Origin: [Limnothrix rosea] IAM M-220 | GTDB lineage: Bacteria > Cyanobacteriota > Cyanobacteriia > Cyanobacteriales > MRBY01 | NCBI RefSeq assembly: GCF_001904615.1 | Contig: NZ_MRBY01000009.1 | Coordinates: 1 to 64,000 of the forward strand | DNA length: 64,000 bases | Direction: 5' to 3' | Shown here: piece by piece, positions 17,598 to 26,074 of the stretch | Numbering within the stretch: position 1 is the stretch's first letter | Layout of the letters: each line of letters begins with the position of its first letter | The notes under the pieces: model-generated | Database searches by the model: none | The model's input: only the letters and a program-made list of their open reading frames with translations | What the model was told of the DNA's origin: nothing | Translations under genes and position numbers: made by a program

Positions 17598-18003
17598 CAA
17601 AGAGCTGCGCCAAACTGTGCGCGAAAGAGCAGATTATTTGTGTGAGTATTGTCATTCGCCAGAGAAGCTGAGTGCAAGTCGTTTTACTATTGACCATCTC
17701 ATTCCTCGATCTTTGGGTGGTACTGATGATTTGGAGAATTTGGCTCTGGCCTGTCGTCGCTGCAATGAGCGTCGATACAATTTTGTGGCAGGTGTTGATC
17801 CAAAAAACAAAGAAATAACACCCATTTATCAACCTCGTTTATATCAGTGGTCGGATCATTTTTGTTGGGAAAATCAAGGTGCATTGATCCGAGGTGTTCT
17901 GAATGATGAGAGATATCCGGCAGAAGATTCGATTCAAGCAACAAGGAAACTTTGGATAGCTGCAGGTTGGCATCCACCTCAAAATGATCCTTGTGCTGAT
18001 TAG
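17587..18003 (+). CDS. HNH endonuclease
   Basis: Contains the HNH fold with zinc ligands: CEYC, then the catalytic strand-loop FTIDHLIPRSLGG, an Asn in LENLALAC and a second pair CRRC. About 60 further residues (NFVAGVDPKNKE... to ...WHPPQNDP) are typical of the cyanobacterial single-domain HNH family. The frame is open from a TTG at 17578; the ATG at 17587 (MPLDKELRQ) is preferred. The target DNA is unknown. No restriction methyltransferase is adjacent. Confidence 0.9.
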   Translation: MPLDKELRQTVRERADYLCEYCHSPEKLSASRFTIDHLIPRSLGGTDDLENLALACRRCNERRYNFVAGVDPKNKEITPIYQPRLYQWSDHFCWENQGALIRGVLNDERYPAEDSIQATRKLWIAAGWHPPQNDPCAD

Positions 18004-18093
18004 AGTACTGATCGCCTATTACTTCTTCGAAATGTGGGTAGGGCGATCGCTATAATTAGTGCATGACTTCACTGTGGAGTGACACGATTTACA

Positions 18094-18804
18094 ATGCTTC
18101 CATCAGTCAATCATCCTTTACCTACTGCTGCTGAGCTGCCCTGTTCGGACGATATACCCGTGGACAACGAAGATCAAAATCTTCTCCCCAATTTACTGCT
18201 GCTCCTTTTGACTCATCTCTGGGCGGAGCGCATGGATTGGTATTTTGGCGTTGATATGGCGATTTACCATACTACTGGGGCTAATCCTCGCGTGCCGATT
18301 GTGCCTGATGCTTTTCTGAGCTTGGGTGTGGAGCGGAAAAAAGGTGGCAAGTCTCGACCGAGCTATGTTCTGTGGGAAGAGAACGATATTGCGCCGATGT
18401 TTGTTTTGGAGATGGTTTCCCACACGCCGGGCGACGAATACACAAAGAAAATGGCAAAGTATGCCCAGCTCGGTGTGCTTTATTATGTGATTTACAATCC
18501 GGAATTTTGGCAGCGCGATCGCCATCTGCCTTTTGAGGTTTACAAATTGGAAGAGAGTGCTTATCGTCTTCAGATTGGTGAACCCTATTGGATGCCAGAA
18601 ATCGGGTTAGGCATCGGGCGTTATCAAGGGGTAATTGGCGGTATCCCCCAAGAAATATTGACTTGGTTTAATGAATCAGGCGATCGCCACCTCAGTGCAG
18701 CAGAGCAAGCCCAACAGCAGGTAGGGCAAGAGCGACAAGCAAAGGAACGTTTAGAGGCTTACTTGAGATCCCAAGGCATTGACCCAGACCATCTACCAAA
18801 CTAA
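18094..18804 (+). CDS. Uma2 family (DUF820) putative endonuclease
   Basis: A PD-(D/E)XK-fold protein of the family greatly expanded in cyanobacteria. The conserved IVPDAFLSLGV, the acidic strand APMFVLEMVS and the following KKMAKYAQLGVLYYVIYNP helix match Uma2. The C-terminus is a Gln/Arg-rich helical tail (SAAEQAQQQVGQERQAKERLEAYL), also usual for the family. The ATG at 18094 is favoured over an in-frame GTG at 18079. Biological role unknown, though often assumed to be related to mobile elements. Confidence 0.88.
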   Translation: MLPSVNHPLPTAAELPCSDDIPVDNEDQNLLPNLLLLLLTHLWAERMDWYFGVDMAIYHTTGANPRVPIVPDAFLSLGVERKKGGKSRPSYVLWEENDIAPMFVLEMVSHTPGDEYTKKMAKYAQLGVLYYVIYNPEFWQRDRHLPFEVYKLEESAYRLQIGEPYWMPEIGLGIGRYQGVIGGIPQEILTWFNESGDRHLSAAEQAQQQVGQERQAKERLEAYLRSQGIDPDHLPN

Positions 18805-18958
18805 AAAAGCCTGAAATTATCGGAGTTTACTGGCAAGGATAAGATCATGGGCAATCATCATTGCACAGAAAGAGATATTTCTGCATTGTGCGTAAATCCT
18901 ACTAAAACAATCTCAAAAGTCCCTAGATTTCAGGATCTCGAGCGCTATTCTTTTACTG

Positions 18959-20119
18959 TCAAAGTAGAGATTCTAGGGCGATCGCCATGGCATCGATTTC
19001 AGCTTCAGTGGTGAAGTAATGGGTGCAAGCGCGAATACAGTCAGGGTAAGTCAAAGTGCGCAAACAAAACCCTTGTTCTTCAAGGATTTCAACAAGTTTT
19101 TTATGACCAATCGGGGAGTCAACGACAAACGAAACTAAACCCGATTCCGGTGGAGAATTTTTAAGGCAAGACACCGCATTAATCGTGTTTAATCTTTCCC
19201 ATGTATAGGCACTCATCTCACAGATTTTGGCGTAACGTTGCTCCGATGTTCCCCAGCTCTGGTGCAGGGCGATCGCCTCAGTGAGTCCTACTTGTAAAGG
19301 ATAAGCAGAAGTTGCCACTTCGTATTGATTGCCATCATTTTTTAAGGTGACTTCCTTTGGAGAAGGCCATGTTTTCACGCCCCGCCAGCCAATGAAAGTT
19401 GGTCGCAAGGTCGCCATCGCAGCTTCAGAAACATACAAACCGCCCACGCCCGCAGGGCCACAGCACCATTTGTGGCCAGTAAAGGCGTAGAAATCCACTC
19501 TCATTTCTTCTAAATTCAGCGCGAGCCCCCCGACCGATTGCGCCGCATCCACCATTACCTGCACATCTTGGTCATGGCAAACTTGGCAAATTTCTTTGAG
19601 CGGTAAAACCTGTCCCGTATTCCAAAGCAAATGACTAATGACTAAACAGCGTGTTTTCGGGGTTAATGCTTGGGTAATCACTTCTGTGGGATCACCTTCA
19701 TTGAGGGTGTCAAAAATTGGGCAGAAATTGAGCTTTACACCAAAGCGATACACCAGTCCTTGTAATATCCCAATGATGCCGGGGTGTTCACAATCTCCCA
19801 CTAGAATTTCGTCACCTTCCTGCCACTCGATGCCCCATAGCGCGATATTGCAGCCCATGGTGACATTTTCTGTGAGCACCAAATTTTTCGGTTGGACGCG
19901 TAATTCGGAGGCGATCGCCGCTTTTGTTTTCGCCATCACATCCTGCGCCCAAGCATTCACCGCTATGGAAAAAGGCCCTTGCACTTGCACTTTGTCATAG
20001 CTGGAAATAATGGCATTCAGCGCTTTTCGGGAAAGGGGCCCCTGCCCACCAAAATTAAAATAAGACTTAGCCGCGATCGCCGGAAATTGTAGACGCAACT
20101 GTTCGAGATCCATTGCCAT
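18959..20119 (-). CDS. Class V aminotransferase (cysteine desulfurase-like)
   Basis: A fold-type I PLP enzyme. VMVDAAQSVGGL contains the PLP-pyridine-contacting Asp, and DFYAFTGHKWCCGPAGVG contains the Schiff-base Lys. The N-terminal YFNFGGQGPLSR is typical of the cysteine desulfurase / isopenicillin-epimerase-like subgroup. The Cys-containing loop of true NifS/IscS is not obvious, so the substrate is uncertain. The longest frame extends to 20296 inside the neighbouring gene, but homology-like sequence begins at MAMDLEQLRLQFPAIA, so the ATG at 20119 is chosen. It lies 46 bases downstream of the membrane HTH gene. Confidence 0.87.
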   Translation of the reverse strand: MAMDLEQLRLQFPAIAAKSYFNFGGQGPLSRKALNAIISSYDKVQVQGPFSIAVNAWAQDVMAKTKAAIASELRVQPKNLVLTENVTMGCNIALWGIEWQEGDEILVGDCEHPGIIGILQGLVYRFGVKLNFCPIFDTLNEGDPTEVITQALTPKTRCLVISHLLWNTGQVLPLKEICQVCHDQDVQVMVDAAQSVGGLALNLEEMRVDFYAFTGHKWCCGPAGVGGLYVSEAAMATLRPTFIGWRGVKTWPSPKEVTLKNDGNQYEVATSAYPLQVGLTEAIALHQSWGTSEQRYAKICEMSAYTWERLNTINAVSCLKNSPPESGLVSFVVDSPIGHKKLVEILEEQGFCLRTLTYPDCIRACTHYFTTEAEIDAMAIALESLL

Positions 20120-20165
20120 AAAAAAATTGGGGAGAGTATTAATAAAAAAATCAGGCGATCGCCGT

Positions 20166-20876
20166 CTAAACTTGCGGGAAAAACTGGCGCGAGTCCGCAT
20201 CAAATTCCCAACTGACATTTTGGGGATCTTTGTCGCGACTCCATTCAAGGAAACCCTCTTCTTGGCGACGTTTGCGGAGGGTGCTGGGATGAACATCCAA
20301 ACGTTTAGCGAGATCGGCTTGGATCATCGGCTCCAGAGCTTGGGCAGAATGTAAATCGACTAAGGACGAAATATTTCCCACCCGCGAGGCATCCTCCACA
20401 TCAAGCAACTGGGCAATGTCGTTGGGAGAAGATGATGCTTCAACAGGCTCTGACTGCACTGTATCGGCCAGCTCAAATTCGTCTAGCTCAAACTCTGGAT
20501 CGCTATCGTCAAACATATTGCCCAACGCACTCACGGTCAGAAAATAGTAAATAATGCCGCGATTTTCGTAGGCGATCGCCTGAGCGCCATATTCCTTCGC
20601 TTTACGGTTTAGAAACCAACGGGCAGAGCCACCAGATAAACCCGTTTCGAGGGCAAGGTCAGCGACGGTAATTTTGCCTTGGTTAGTTTCAATGAGGCGA
20701 CGAAAATCCGGATTTACCGCCAGAGATAACTGTTGCCATTGGTATTCTTGCCACAGCCGCCACGCAATGGAAAAGGCGATCGCCAACACGATCAGCGGCC
20801 AAGCTGTAATCACTACTGTCATCAACAGTGCGAAGGGAAGAATAAGAATTAAAAGTCCTTTTGCCTCGTTGTCCAT
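20166..20876 (-). CDS. Membrane-anchored protein with C-terminal helix-turn-helix-like region
   Basis: The first 40 residues form one or two membrane helices (LLILILPFALLMTVVITAWPLIVLAIAF). A small domain follows (ITVADLALETGLSGGSARWFLNRKAKEYGAQAI) that reads like a winged helix, then an acidic linker. The C-terminal part, MIQADLAKRLDVHPSTLRKRRQEE, looks like a DNA-binding HTH. Two HTH-like segments on a membrane anchor are unusual, and I do not know a named family. It precedes the aminotransferase gene and is probably co-transcribed with it. Confidence 0.65.
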   Translation of the reverse strand: MDNEAKGLLILILPFALLMTVVITAWPLIVLAIAFSIAWRLWQEYQWQQLSLAVNPDFRRLIETNQGKITVADLALETGLSGGSARWFLNRKAKEYGAQAIAYENRGIIYYFLTVSALGNMFDDSDPEFELDEFELADTVQSEPVEASSSPNDIAQLLDVEDASRVGNISSLVDLHSAQALEPMIQADLAKRLDVHPSTLRKRRQEEGFLEWSRDKDPQNVSWEFDADSRQFFPQV

Positions 20877-20888
20877 CGGAAGTCAGGG

Positions 20889-20921
20889 ATCAGTTATCAG
20901 TTATCAGTTATCAGGTATCAG
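20889..20921. repeat. Short tandem repeat of a TCAGTTA unit
   Basis: Four to five copies of a 7-base unit (ATCAGTTATCAGTTATCAG and a variant GGTATCAG) lie in the 69-base gap between gatD and the membrane HTH gene. Such repeats are common between cyanobacterial genes. Confidence 0.85.
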
Positions 20922-20945
20922 TCAACAGTATTGTATGTGGTGAAT

Positions 20946-21746
20946 CTACGCTGTGCTGCTCAATTCGGCTAAATCTAAACGCTTAAACATGGTATTGCGA
21001 GCTTGTTTTGCTAGGTTGTCATCAATGGGAGAAAATTCCACTGTTTGTTGATATTTGCGTTCGAGGGCTTTTTCGAGGAGCCAATCGGCAATAAAGGGAT
21101 TTTTCGGCAAAAGAGGGCCATGGGCATAGGTGGCGATCGCCATTTTATAGAAAGCACCTTCCCAACCATCTTCGCCGTTATTGCCATAACCCGTTAAAAC
21201 TTTGCCGAGGGGCTGCACATCACCAAGATAGGTTCTGCCGCCATGGTTTTCGAAGCCGAGGGCAACGGGTTTTTGACCAAGTTTTTTTGTGAGATCGTCT
21301 GCTAAAGGATTCGCCGTAATTTCAAAGGCCACATTGCCGATACAGCGTTTCGCCTCAAAGCCGGGATGCTTACTGACTAAATCTAAAATGCCTAAACCTT
21401 CGATACGTTGACCAAGGGCAGGTTCATAATATTTGCCGAGCAACTGGGGAGAACCGCAGGTAAACACACCGGGCACAGCATCCTCAATGAGCGCTTTAAA
21501 TTTAGCCGCCTTTGCTCCCTGAAGATCTCGCATGACAATTTCTTGCTGTCGATCCTGCGCCCCACCACCAACGATGAGGTCAATGTCTGACCAAGCTTCT
21601 AAGGGGGCTTCCTTATCGAGGGGAATAATTTCAACTTCAATGTCTCGCCACTGCGCCCGCTTTTCAAGACAAATCACGTTACCGCGATCGCCGTAGGTTC
21701 CCATGAGGGTAGGGTAGAGCCAGCCAAGCTTCAATTGCATAGACAT
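20946..21746 (-). CDS. gatD: Lipid II isoglutaminyl synthase, glutaminase subunit GatD
   Basis: A class I glutamine amidotransferase of the CobB/CobQ-like type. The nucleophile Cys is at about residue 97 in VFTCGSPQLLG, and the catalytic His at about 209 in TYAHGPLLPKNP. The start LKLGWLYPTLMGTYGDRGNV is diagnostic of GatD. With MurT it amidates the D-glutamate of the peptidoglycan stem peptide. The murT gene is in this window at 48189-49538, not adjacent. ATG at 21746 or 21740. Confidence 0.88.
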   Translation of the reverse strand: MSMQLKLGWLYPTLMGTYGDRGNVICLEKRAQWRDIEVEIIPLDKEAPLEAWSDIDLIVGGGAQDRQQEIVMRDLQGAKAAKFKALIEDAVPGVFTCGSPQLLGKYYEPALGQRIEGLGILDLVSKHPGFEAKRCIGNVAFEITANPLADDLTKKLGQKPVALGFENHGGRTYLGDVQPLGKVLTGYGNNGEDGWEGAFYKMAIATYAHGPLLPKNPFIADWLLEKALERKYQQTVEFSPIDDNLAKQARNTMFKRLDLAELSSTA

Positions 21747-21788
21747 TGGAGAGATTCAGCCAAATTTTGTGCAACTGATTTTAACCTG

Positions 21789-22469
21789 CTAGCTCCGAAA
21801 AAGACGAGTATATTGGGTTTCGTGGTTCATGCTCGCCAAGCCCAATCCCCATGAGCAAGCGTAAAAATGTTCTTCTTTTGGGTCGAGTAATTCTGTGGCA
21901 ACAGCATCAATGATGGGATGAAGTTCGTAAATAATTTGTTGTCCTTGGGTTTGTCCGAGGGGCACAAGCTTCACCGCCGCGCTAACAAGATTACTCGCCC
22001 AACTATGCAGATACGCCCAAACGGCTTGTCTTGTATCAATCTCCCATAGGGCGATCGCCACCCCAAAAGCCACCGCAAAATGACAATTTTTACCGATGGA
22101 TTCTCGCAATGCTTGTATTTGCACCCGCTTTTCTGGATCAAGGTCGCCCAATAATTTCAAAAGGCTATTACCCATCTGCATACTTTGCTGCCGCAATTCT
22201 GACGTTTCCCTTGTACCGTTGAGCCAACTATTCCAGTAGTTTAATTCCGAGTTTTCGTTAGCAATAATGGCCTGATTTACCTTCAGCATCACGGCGATAT
22301 CCATCCGAATCGAGCCATGTTTAAGTTCTGTCGTGAGCCAATCTTGAATGCCCTCTGCCGAGGTGATCAGCTCCGACTCGACGAGAAACTCTAAGCCATC
22401 GGAATAGTTATAAGCCCCAAGGGGAACACTCGAATTTGTCAGTTGCAGTAGAACGAAAAAACTTTGCAC
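21789..22469 (-). CDS. ureF: Urease accessory protein UreF
   Basis: UreF forms the UreD-UreF-UreG complex that inserts nickel into urease and acts as the GTPase-gating partner of UreG. The start LLQLTNSSVPLGAYNYSDGLE and the C-terminal WASNLVSAAVKLVPLGQTQGQQ match the all-helical family, and 226 residues is normal. The start is a GTG. No other urease gene is nearby, consistent with the dispersed urease genes of many cyanobacteria. A small ORF lies 56 bases upstream. Confidence 0.93.
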   Translation of the reverse strand: MQSFFVLLQLTNSSVPLGAYNYSDGLEFLVESELITSAEGIQDWLTTELKHGSIRMDIAVMLKVNQAIIANENSELNYWNSWLNGTRETSELRQQSMQMGNSLLKLLGDLDPEKRVQIQALRESIGKNCHFAVAFGVAIALWEIDTRQAVWAYLHSWASNLVSAAVKLVPLGQTQGQQIIYELHPIIDAVATELLDPKEEHFYACSWGLGLASMNHETQYTRLFRS

Positions 22470-22525
22470 AGTCTTGTAGTCAAAATGAGGGAATCAGCAC
22501 AACTTTTTTGTACCTCAACCTCACT

Positions 22526-22813
22526 TTACCGTCGCTGTCGCAACAACCAAAAACAAATTGGGACAACAAACAACGCACTAAAACTAGTCACACTGACAAC
22601 TTGCTCCAAAGTAATAAAAGCTTCAGAAGTCGTCACGGTGGTTGTAGTCTCTACAGGTGCAACAACCTCTTCTGTGCTTTCAGAAGTCGGAGTCGGATCA
22701 GAAGGCTGTTCTTGCGTATTTTTAGTCGGGCTAGGAACCGTTTCCGATTCCTGTTTTTCACCCGTATGATATTTCGGATCATGAGCGAATAAGACTTCTG
22801 AGGCATTGGTCAT
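22526..22813 (-). CDS. Small tail-anchored hypothetical protein
   Basis: Ninety-five residues with no recognised domain. Residues 20-65 are rich in Thr, Glu, Pro and Ser (low complexity), and the C-terminus is one membrane helix (SVTSFSALFVVPICFWLL) ending in RQRR. It could be a bitopic membrane protein with its positively charged end in the cytoplasm. Its position, same strand as ureF, and the lack of an alternative gene here support it modestly. It may be non-coding. Confidence 0.5.
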   Translation of the reverse strand: MTNASEVLFAHDPKYHTGEKQESETVPSPTKNTQEQPSDPTPTSESTEEVVAPVETTTTVTTSEAFITLEQVVSVTSFSALFVVPICFWLLRQRR

Positions 22814-22931
22814 GGCATGTTACTTTTACGAACCGATGTAGCACTTTATTAAAGCACTCTTGACTGTCTAGCCGACTGGAGAGTTTAAGGTGAAGTTACG
22901 AGTTAGTACTTTTCGAAACTTTGAACAATCC

Positions 22932-23435
22932 ATGAAGCGATTAATTTTTATTGGTGTTGCGGCAGTGAGCCTCGGTTTTGGGGGTTGGTACTGGTGGGGG
23001 CTTACCCGCTCTGGTTCGATGACGGCTGATGTGAATACAGTTAAGACGACCGCAACGCAATTGGTTGCTGCTGAAGTTTTTCGGACACCGACCTGTGGCT
23101 GTTGTGGGTTATGGATTGACCATGCAGAGGCTCACAATTTTACTGTGGTCGATCATCAGCAAGAAGATTTAACTCCCATTAAGGAGCAATATGGCATCAC
23201 ACCGGAGCTGGCTTCCTGTCATACCACCATTGTCGATGGTTATGTTTTTGAAGGGCATATTCCTGCCACGGAGGTTCAGCGTTTTTTGGCCAATCCTCCT
23301 AAAGATGTGATTGGTTTGACGGTTCCCGGTATGCCTATTGGTTCTCCGGGGATGGAAATGGCAAATAAATCGCAACCCTATGCGGTTTTGGCTTTGCACC
23401 GTAATGGTTCTACTTCTGTCTTTGCGGAGTATTAA
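22932..23435 (+). CDS. DUF411 family metal-binding protein
   Basis: An N-terminal membrane or signal helix (RLIFIGVAAVSLGFGGWYWWG) precedes a DUF411 domain. The domain has TPTCGCCGLWIDHAE, a Cys-rich motif like that in CopG-type proteins of copper and silver resistance loci, then a second Cys in LASCHTTIVDGYVFEGHIPA and a Met-rich loop GMPIGSPGMEM. The frame is open from a GTG at 22890; the ATG at 22932 gives a proper signal sequence. It is 30 bases from a multicopper oxidase gene, so the two probably form a copper-handling operon. Confidence 0.88.
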   Translation: MKRLIFIGVAAVSLGFGGWYWWGLTRSGSMTADVNTVKTTATQLVAAEVFRTPTCGCCGLWIDHAEAHNFTVVDHQQEDLTPIKEQYGITPELASCHTTIVDGYVFEGHIPATEVQRFLANPPKDVIGLTVPGMPIGSPGMEMANKSQPYAVLALHRNGSTSVFAEY

Positions 23436-23465
23436 TCAACAAATTATTGAGAGGATTTGTTCGCG

Positions 23466-24935
23466 ATGGTCATCAATCGACGAGATTTTATTGGTTTAAG
23501 TGCTATCGGTTTGTTCGGTGGGCTGGCTCTTAAGGGTTGTCAAGGTTTTGTTAGTCAAGGGTCTGTGAGTGATGGGGCGGCGATCGCCGCTATTCATCGC
23601 AGTAAAGATGGCCTACTGGAAATAGATCTAACCGCCCAATATGCGGATCTTGTTTTAGCAGAGCAAGCGATGTCCCAAATGATGACCTACAACGGGCAAC
23701 TTCCAGCACCACGCCTCGAAGTCAAGCCGGGCGATCGCCTCATTATCCATTTCACAAACAATCTCAACCAAGGGACAAATTTACATTTCCATGGCTTGCA
23801 CCTATCGCCAGCCCAAGACAACGTTTTTCTCCACATCAAACCCGGTGAAACCTACACCTATGAGCTAGATATTCACCCAAACCAACGGGGTGGCACCTAT
23901 TGGTATCATCCCCATGTCCATGGCTCGGTGGCAGAGCAACTGTTTCGCGGGCTAGCGGGCATTATTGTGGTGCGCGGAGAACTCGATAATATTCCAGAAA
24001 TTGCCGCAGCTCAGGAAGAATTTTTCCTCTTACAAGATTTTGCGTTGCCCAATGAAAACAGTAGCCACATGAATTTGATGGCAGGGCGAGAAGGCTCGCT
24101 ACGCTTGGTCAATGGCAATTATCACCCGACTATTGAAGTGACGGAAAATTTACTACGACTACGACTCGTGAATGCTTCGCCCTCCCGATTTTATAATTTG
24201 CAAATAAAAGGGCAAACATTAATACAAATTGCGACGGATGGCGGTGCATTAGCCCAACCAAAGGCCATTGATCAATTGTTGCTCACGCCCGGACAGCGGG
24301 CAGAGTTGCTCATCCCTACGGTGAATTTACCGGACATTCCGATTCATCTCCTCAACCTCCCTTACCAACGGACGCAAATGGGCATGATGGGTCATCAAGC
24401 GACCCAAGTTGTTGAGGCGATCGCCGATTTTAAACGAGCTGCAAAAAATTACAGCACCGTGACCCTCCCAGAAGCATTTCAGCCGATCAAACCATTACCC
24501 GAACCAGAGCAAACTCGACAATTTAGACTGAACCACGGTATGGCGCGCGGTCACAGGGGCGGCAACGGTCACAGGGGTGGTCAAATGCCCGGCCAAGGTA
24601 TGGCATTTCTCATTAATGGTGAATCCTATTCAGGAGCAGTGGATACCGAGGTCACCCTAGATACCGTAGAAGACTGGGAGATTATAAATACGGGCACTAT
24701 GGATCATCCCTTCCATGTCCACACCAACAAGTTTCAAATTATTAGTCGTAATGGTATCCCAGAAGCGGCGATCGCCTGGCACGATACGGTGTTGGTTAAA
24801 GTTGGTGAAACCGTCAAAATCCGCATGGCATTTCAACATTTTACTGGTGAGACAGTTTACCATTGCCATATTCTCGACCACGAAGATTTGGGGATGATGG
24901 GCAAACTAAAAATAAGTGCGCCACAAAATAGTTAA
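23466..24935 (+). CDS. Multicopper oxidase (CueO/CopA-like)
   Basis: A three-cupredoxin oxidase with all four copper-binding motifs visible: NLHFHGLHLS, YWYHPHVHG, HPFHVHTNKF and VYHCHILDHEDLGMMG. The N-terminus (NRRDFIGLSAIGLFGG) is a twin-arginine export signal, followed by a Cys that only loosely fits a lipobox. A Gly/His/Met-rich insertion (RGHRGGNGHRGGQMPGQGM) precedes the last domain, as in copper-tolerance oxidases that take up Cu(I). Likely oxidises Cu(I) in the periplasm. The in-frame TTG at 23457 is less likely than the ATG at 23466. Confidence 0.93.
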   Translation: MVINRRDFIGLSAIGLFGGLALKGCQGFVSQGSVSDGAAIAAIHRSKDGLLEIDLTAQYADLVLAEQAMSQMMTYNGQLPAPRLEVKPGDRLIIHFTNNLNQGTNLHFHGLHLSPAQDNVFLHIKPGETYTYELDIHPNQRGGTYWYHPHVHGSVAEQLFRGLAGIIVVRGELDNIPEIAAAQEEFFLLQDFALPNENSSHMNLMAGREGSLRLVNGNYHPTIEVTENLLRLRLVNASPSRFYNLQIKGQTLIQIATDGGALAQPKAIDQLLLTPGQRAELLIPTVNLPDIPIHLLNLPYQRTQMGMMGHQATQVVEAIADFKRAAKNYSTVTLPEAFQPIKPLPEPEQTRQFRLNHGMARGHRGGNGHRGGQMPGQGMAFLINGESYSGAVDTEVTLDTVEDWEIINTGTMDHPFHVHTNKFQIISRNGIPEAAIAWHDTVLVKVGETVKIRMAFQHFTGETVYHCHILDHEDLGMMGKLKISAPQNS

Positions 24936-24969
24936 CCCTACGGTCTTGATAGTGTGGAGCTGCCGATAA

Positions 24970-25284
24970 TTATTCGGCTGTGCTGTTGTCGATTTTTGGC
25001 GATCGCCATACCCACCAAGCCCCCAAACAAAGGGTGATATTCCCAATGACCGTCGTCGCTGCTTGGGTTGTGACGAGCCATTCTAAAGATTCGGCATTAT
25101 CAAAAAAATGCCACGTACAGGCACACATCGCACTGACTAGGGAAGGTAGCATGCCCCATGAGAGAGCCGTCCAACTTTTATCGTCGGTGAGCTGACCATA
25201 GGTATAGATGAGCCAAATTGCCATAATCCATTCGAGGACACTGGACACATGAACCATCCACGTGGGGAAGGAGAGGGCATTCAT
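24970..25284 (-). CDS. DUF2499 / Ycf49-like membrane protein
   Basis: A 104-residue protein with three predicted membrane helices. The conserved WMVHVSSVLEWIMAIWLIYTYG and the central SALSWGMLPSLVSAMCACTWHFFDN-like region mark the Ycf49/DUF2499 family of cyanobacteria and plastids. Function is not established. It is convergent with the oxidase gene, with 34 bases between the stops, and 65 bases downstream of the coiled-coil gene. Confidence 0.88.
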   Translation of the reverse strand: MNALSFPTWMVHVSSVLEWIMAIWLIYTYGQLTDDKSWTALSWGMLPSLVSAMCACTWHFFDNAESLEWLVTTQAATTVIGNITLCLGAWWVWRSPKIDNSTAE

Positions 25285-25349
25285 AAAAGGAAACTTTGAA
25301 AAATAGATTAGGGTCTAGAAATAAAGCGACGGGTGGCGATCGCCGAATC

Positions 25350-25802
25350 TTAGAGCGTTGGAGCATCTTTTTTAACTTTGCCCAACTGCTCAATGGTGTC
25401 GTTAATCACAGAGGTTAAACTTTTGCGCGTTTGCTCGTGGGCTTCGCGCTCTGCAGCCAAATCACTAAGCGCTTGACTCCGTTCCTTAGAAGCTTGAATT
25501 AGCTGTTGCTGTAATGACTCTACATCGGCGATCGCCAGAATTTCTTGTTCTAGCTCTGGATTGCTGGCTTGTCCCGCCGTTAGTTGGCCTGCCTGTTGCC
25601 ATGTTTGCATCGTCAGCTGGATCTGCTCAAACTGCTCCTTTGCCAAACGTGCTTCTGTGCGTCGCTGTTGCGCCTCTTCCGTATAACGTTGCCGCCAACT
25701 GGCTTCATTTTTTTGACTCGTTTGCAGCTCTTGTTGGAGGGTGGCAAGCTGCTGCTTAAGACGGTTAATTTCGCCGAGCCATTGCACAACTGCTTCGCTC
25801 AT
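25350..25802 (-). CDS. Coiled-coil hypothetical protein
   Basis: A 150-residue, Gln/Glu/Ala-rich protein that is almost wholly alpha-helical coiled coil (EINRLKQQLATLQQELQTSQ, then further heptads to ERSQALSDLAAEREAHEQTR). No membrane helix or enzymatic motif. Function unknown. It is probably co-transcribed with the DUF2499 gene. Confidence 0.7.
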   Translation of the reverse strand: MSEAVVQWLGEINRLKQQLATLQQELQTSQKNEASWRQRYTEEAQQRRTEARLAKEQFEQIQLTMQTWQQAGQLTAGQASNPELEQEILAIADVESLQQQLIQASKERSQALSDLAAEREAHEQTRKSLTSVINDTIEQLGKVKKDAPTL

Positions 25803-26074
25803 CGGCTTAAACTCCTAGAGTAGGTGCTACATAGTCCATAGTAATCTGCCTTTCTCAATCTGAAAATGTGATCTTGCGTCTTGCTGTTGATCTTGCAATG
25901 ATATTTTTACAAGGCTATGAAAAATCTTGTGCTCAACCCGTTTGTCTCGGATCCATCAATATTGTCCTATCGCAATTTTTGAGTCACACACCGGACTGAA
26001 AATTAGGCGATCGCCACAAAAATCACGCTAAATAATCAAAAAAATTTGGCCTAGCCCATGGCAACCATCCAGCT

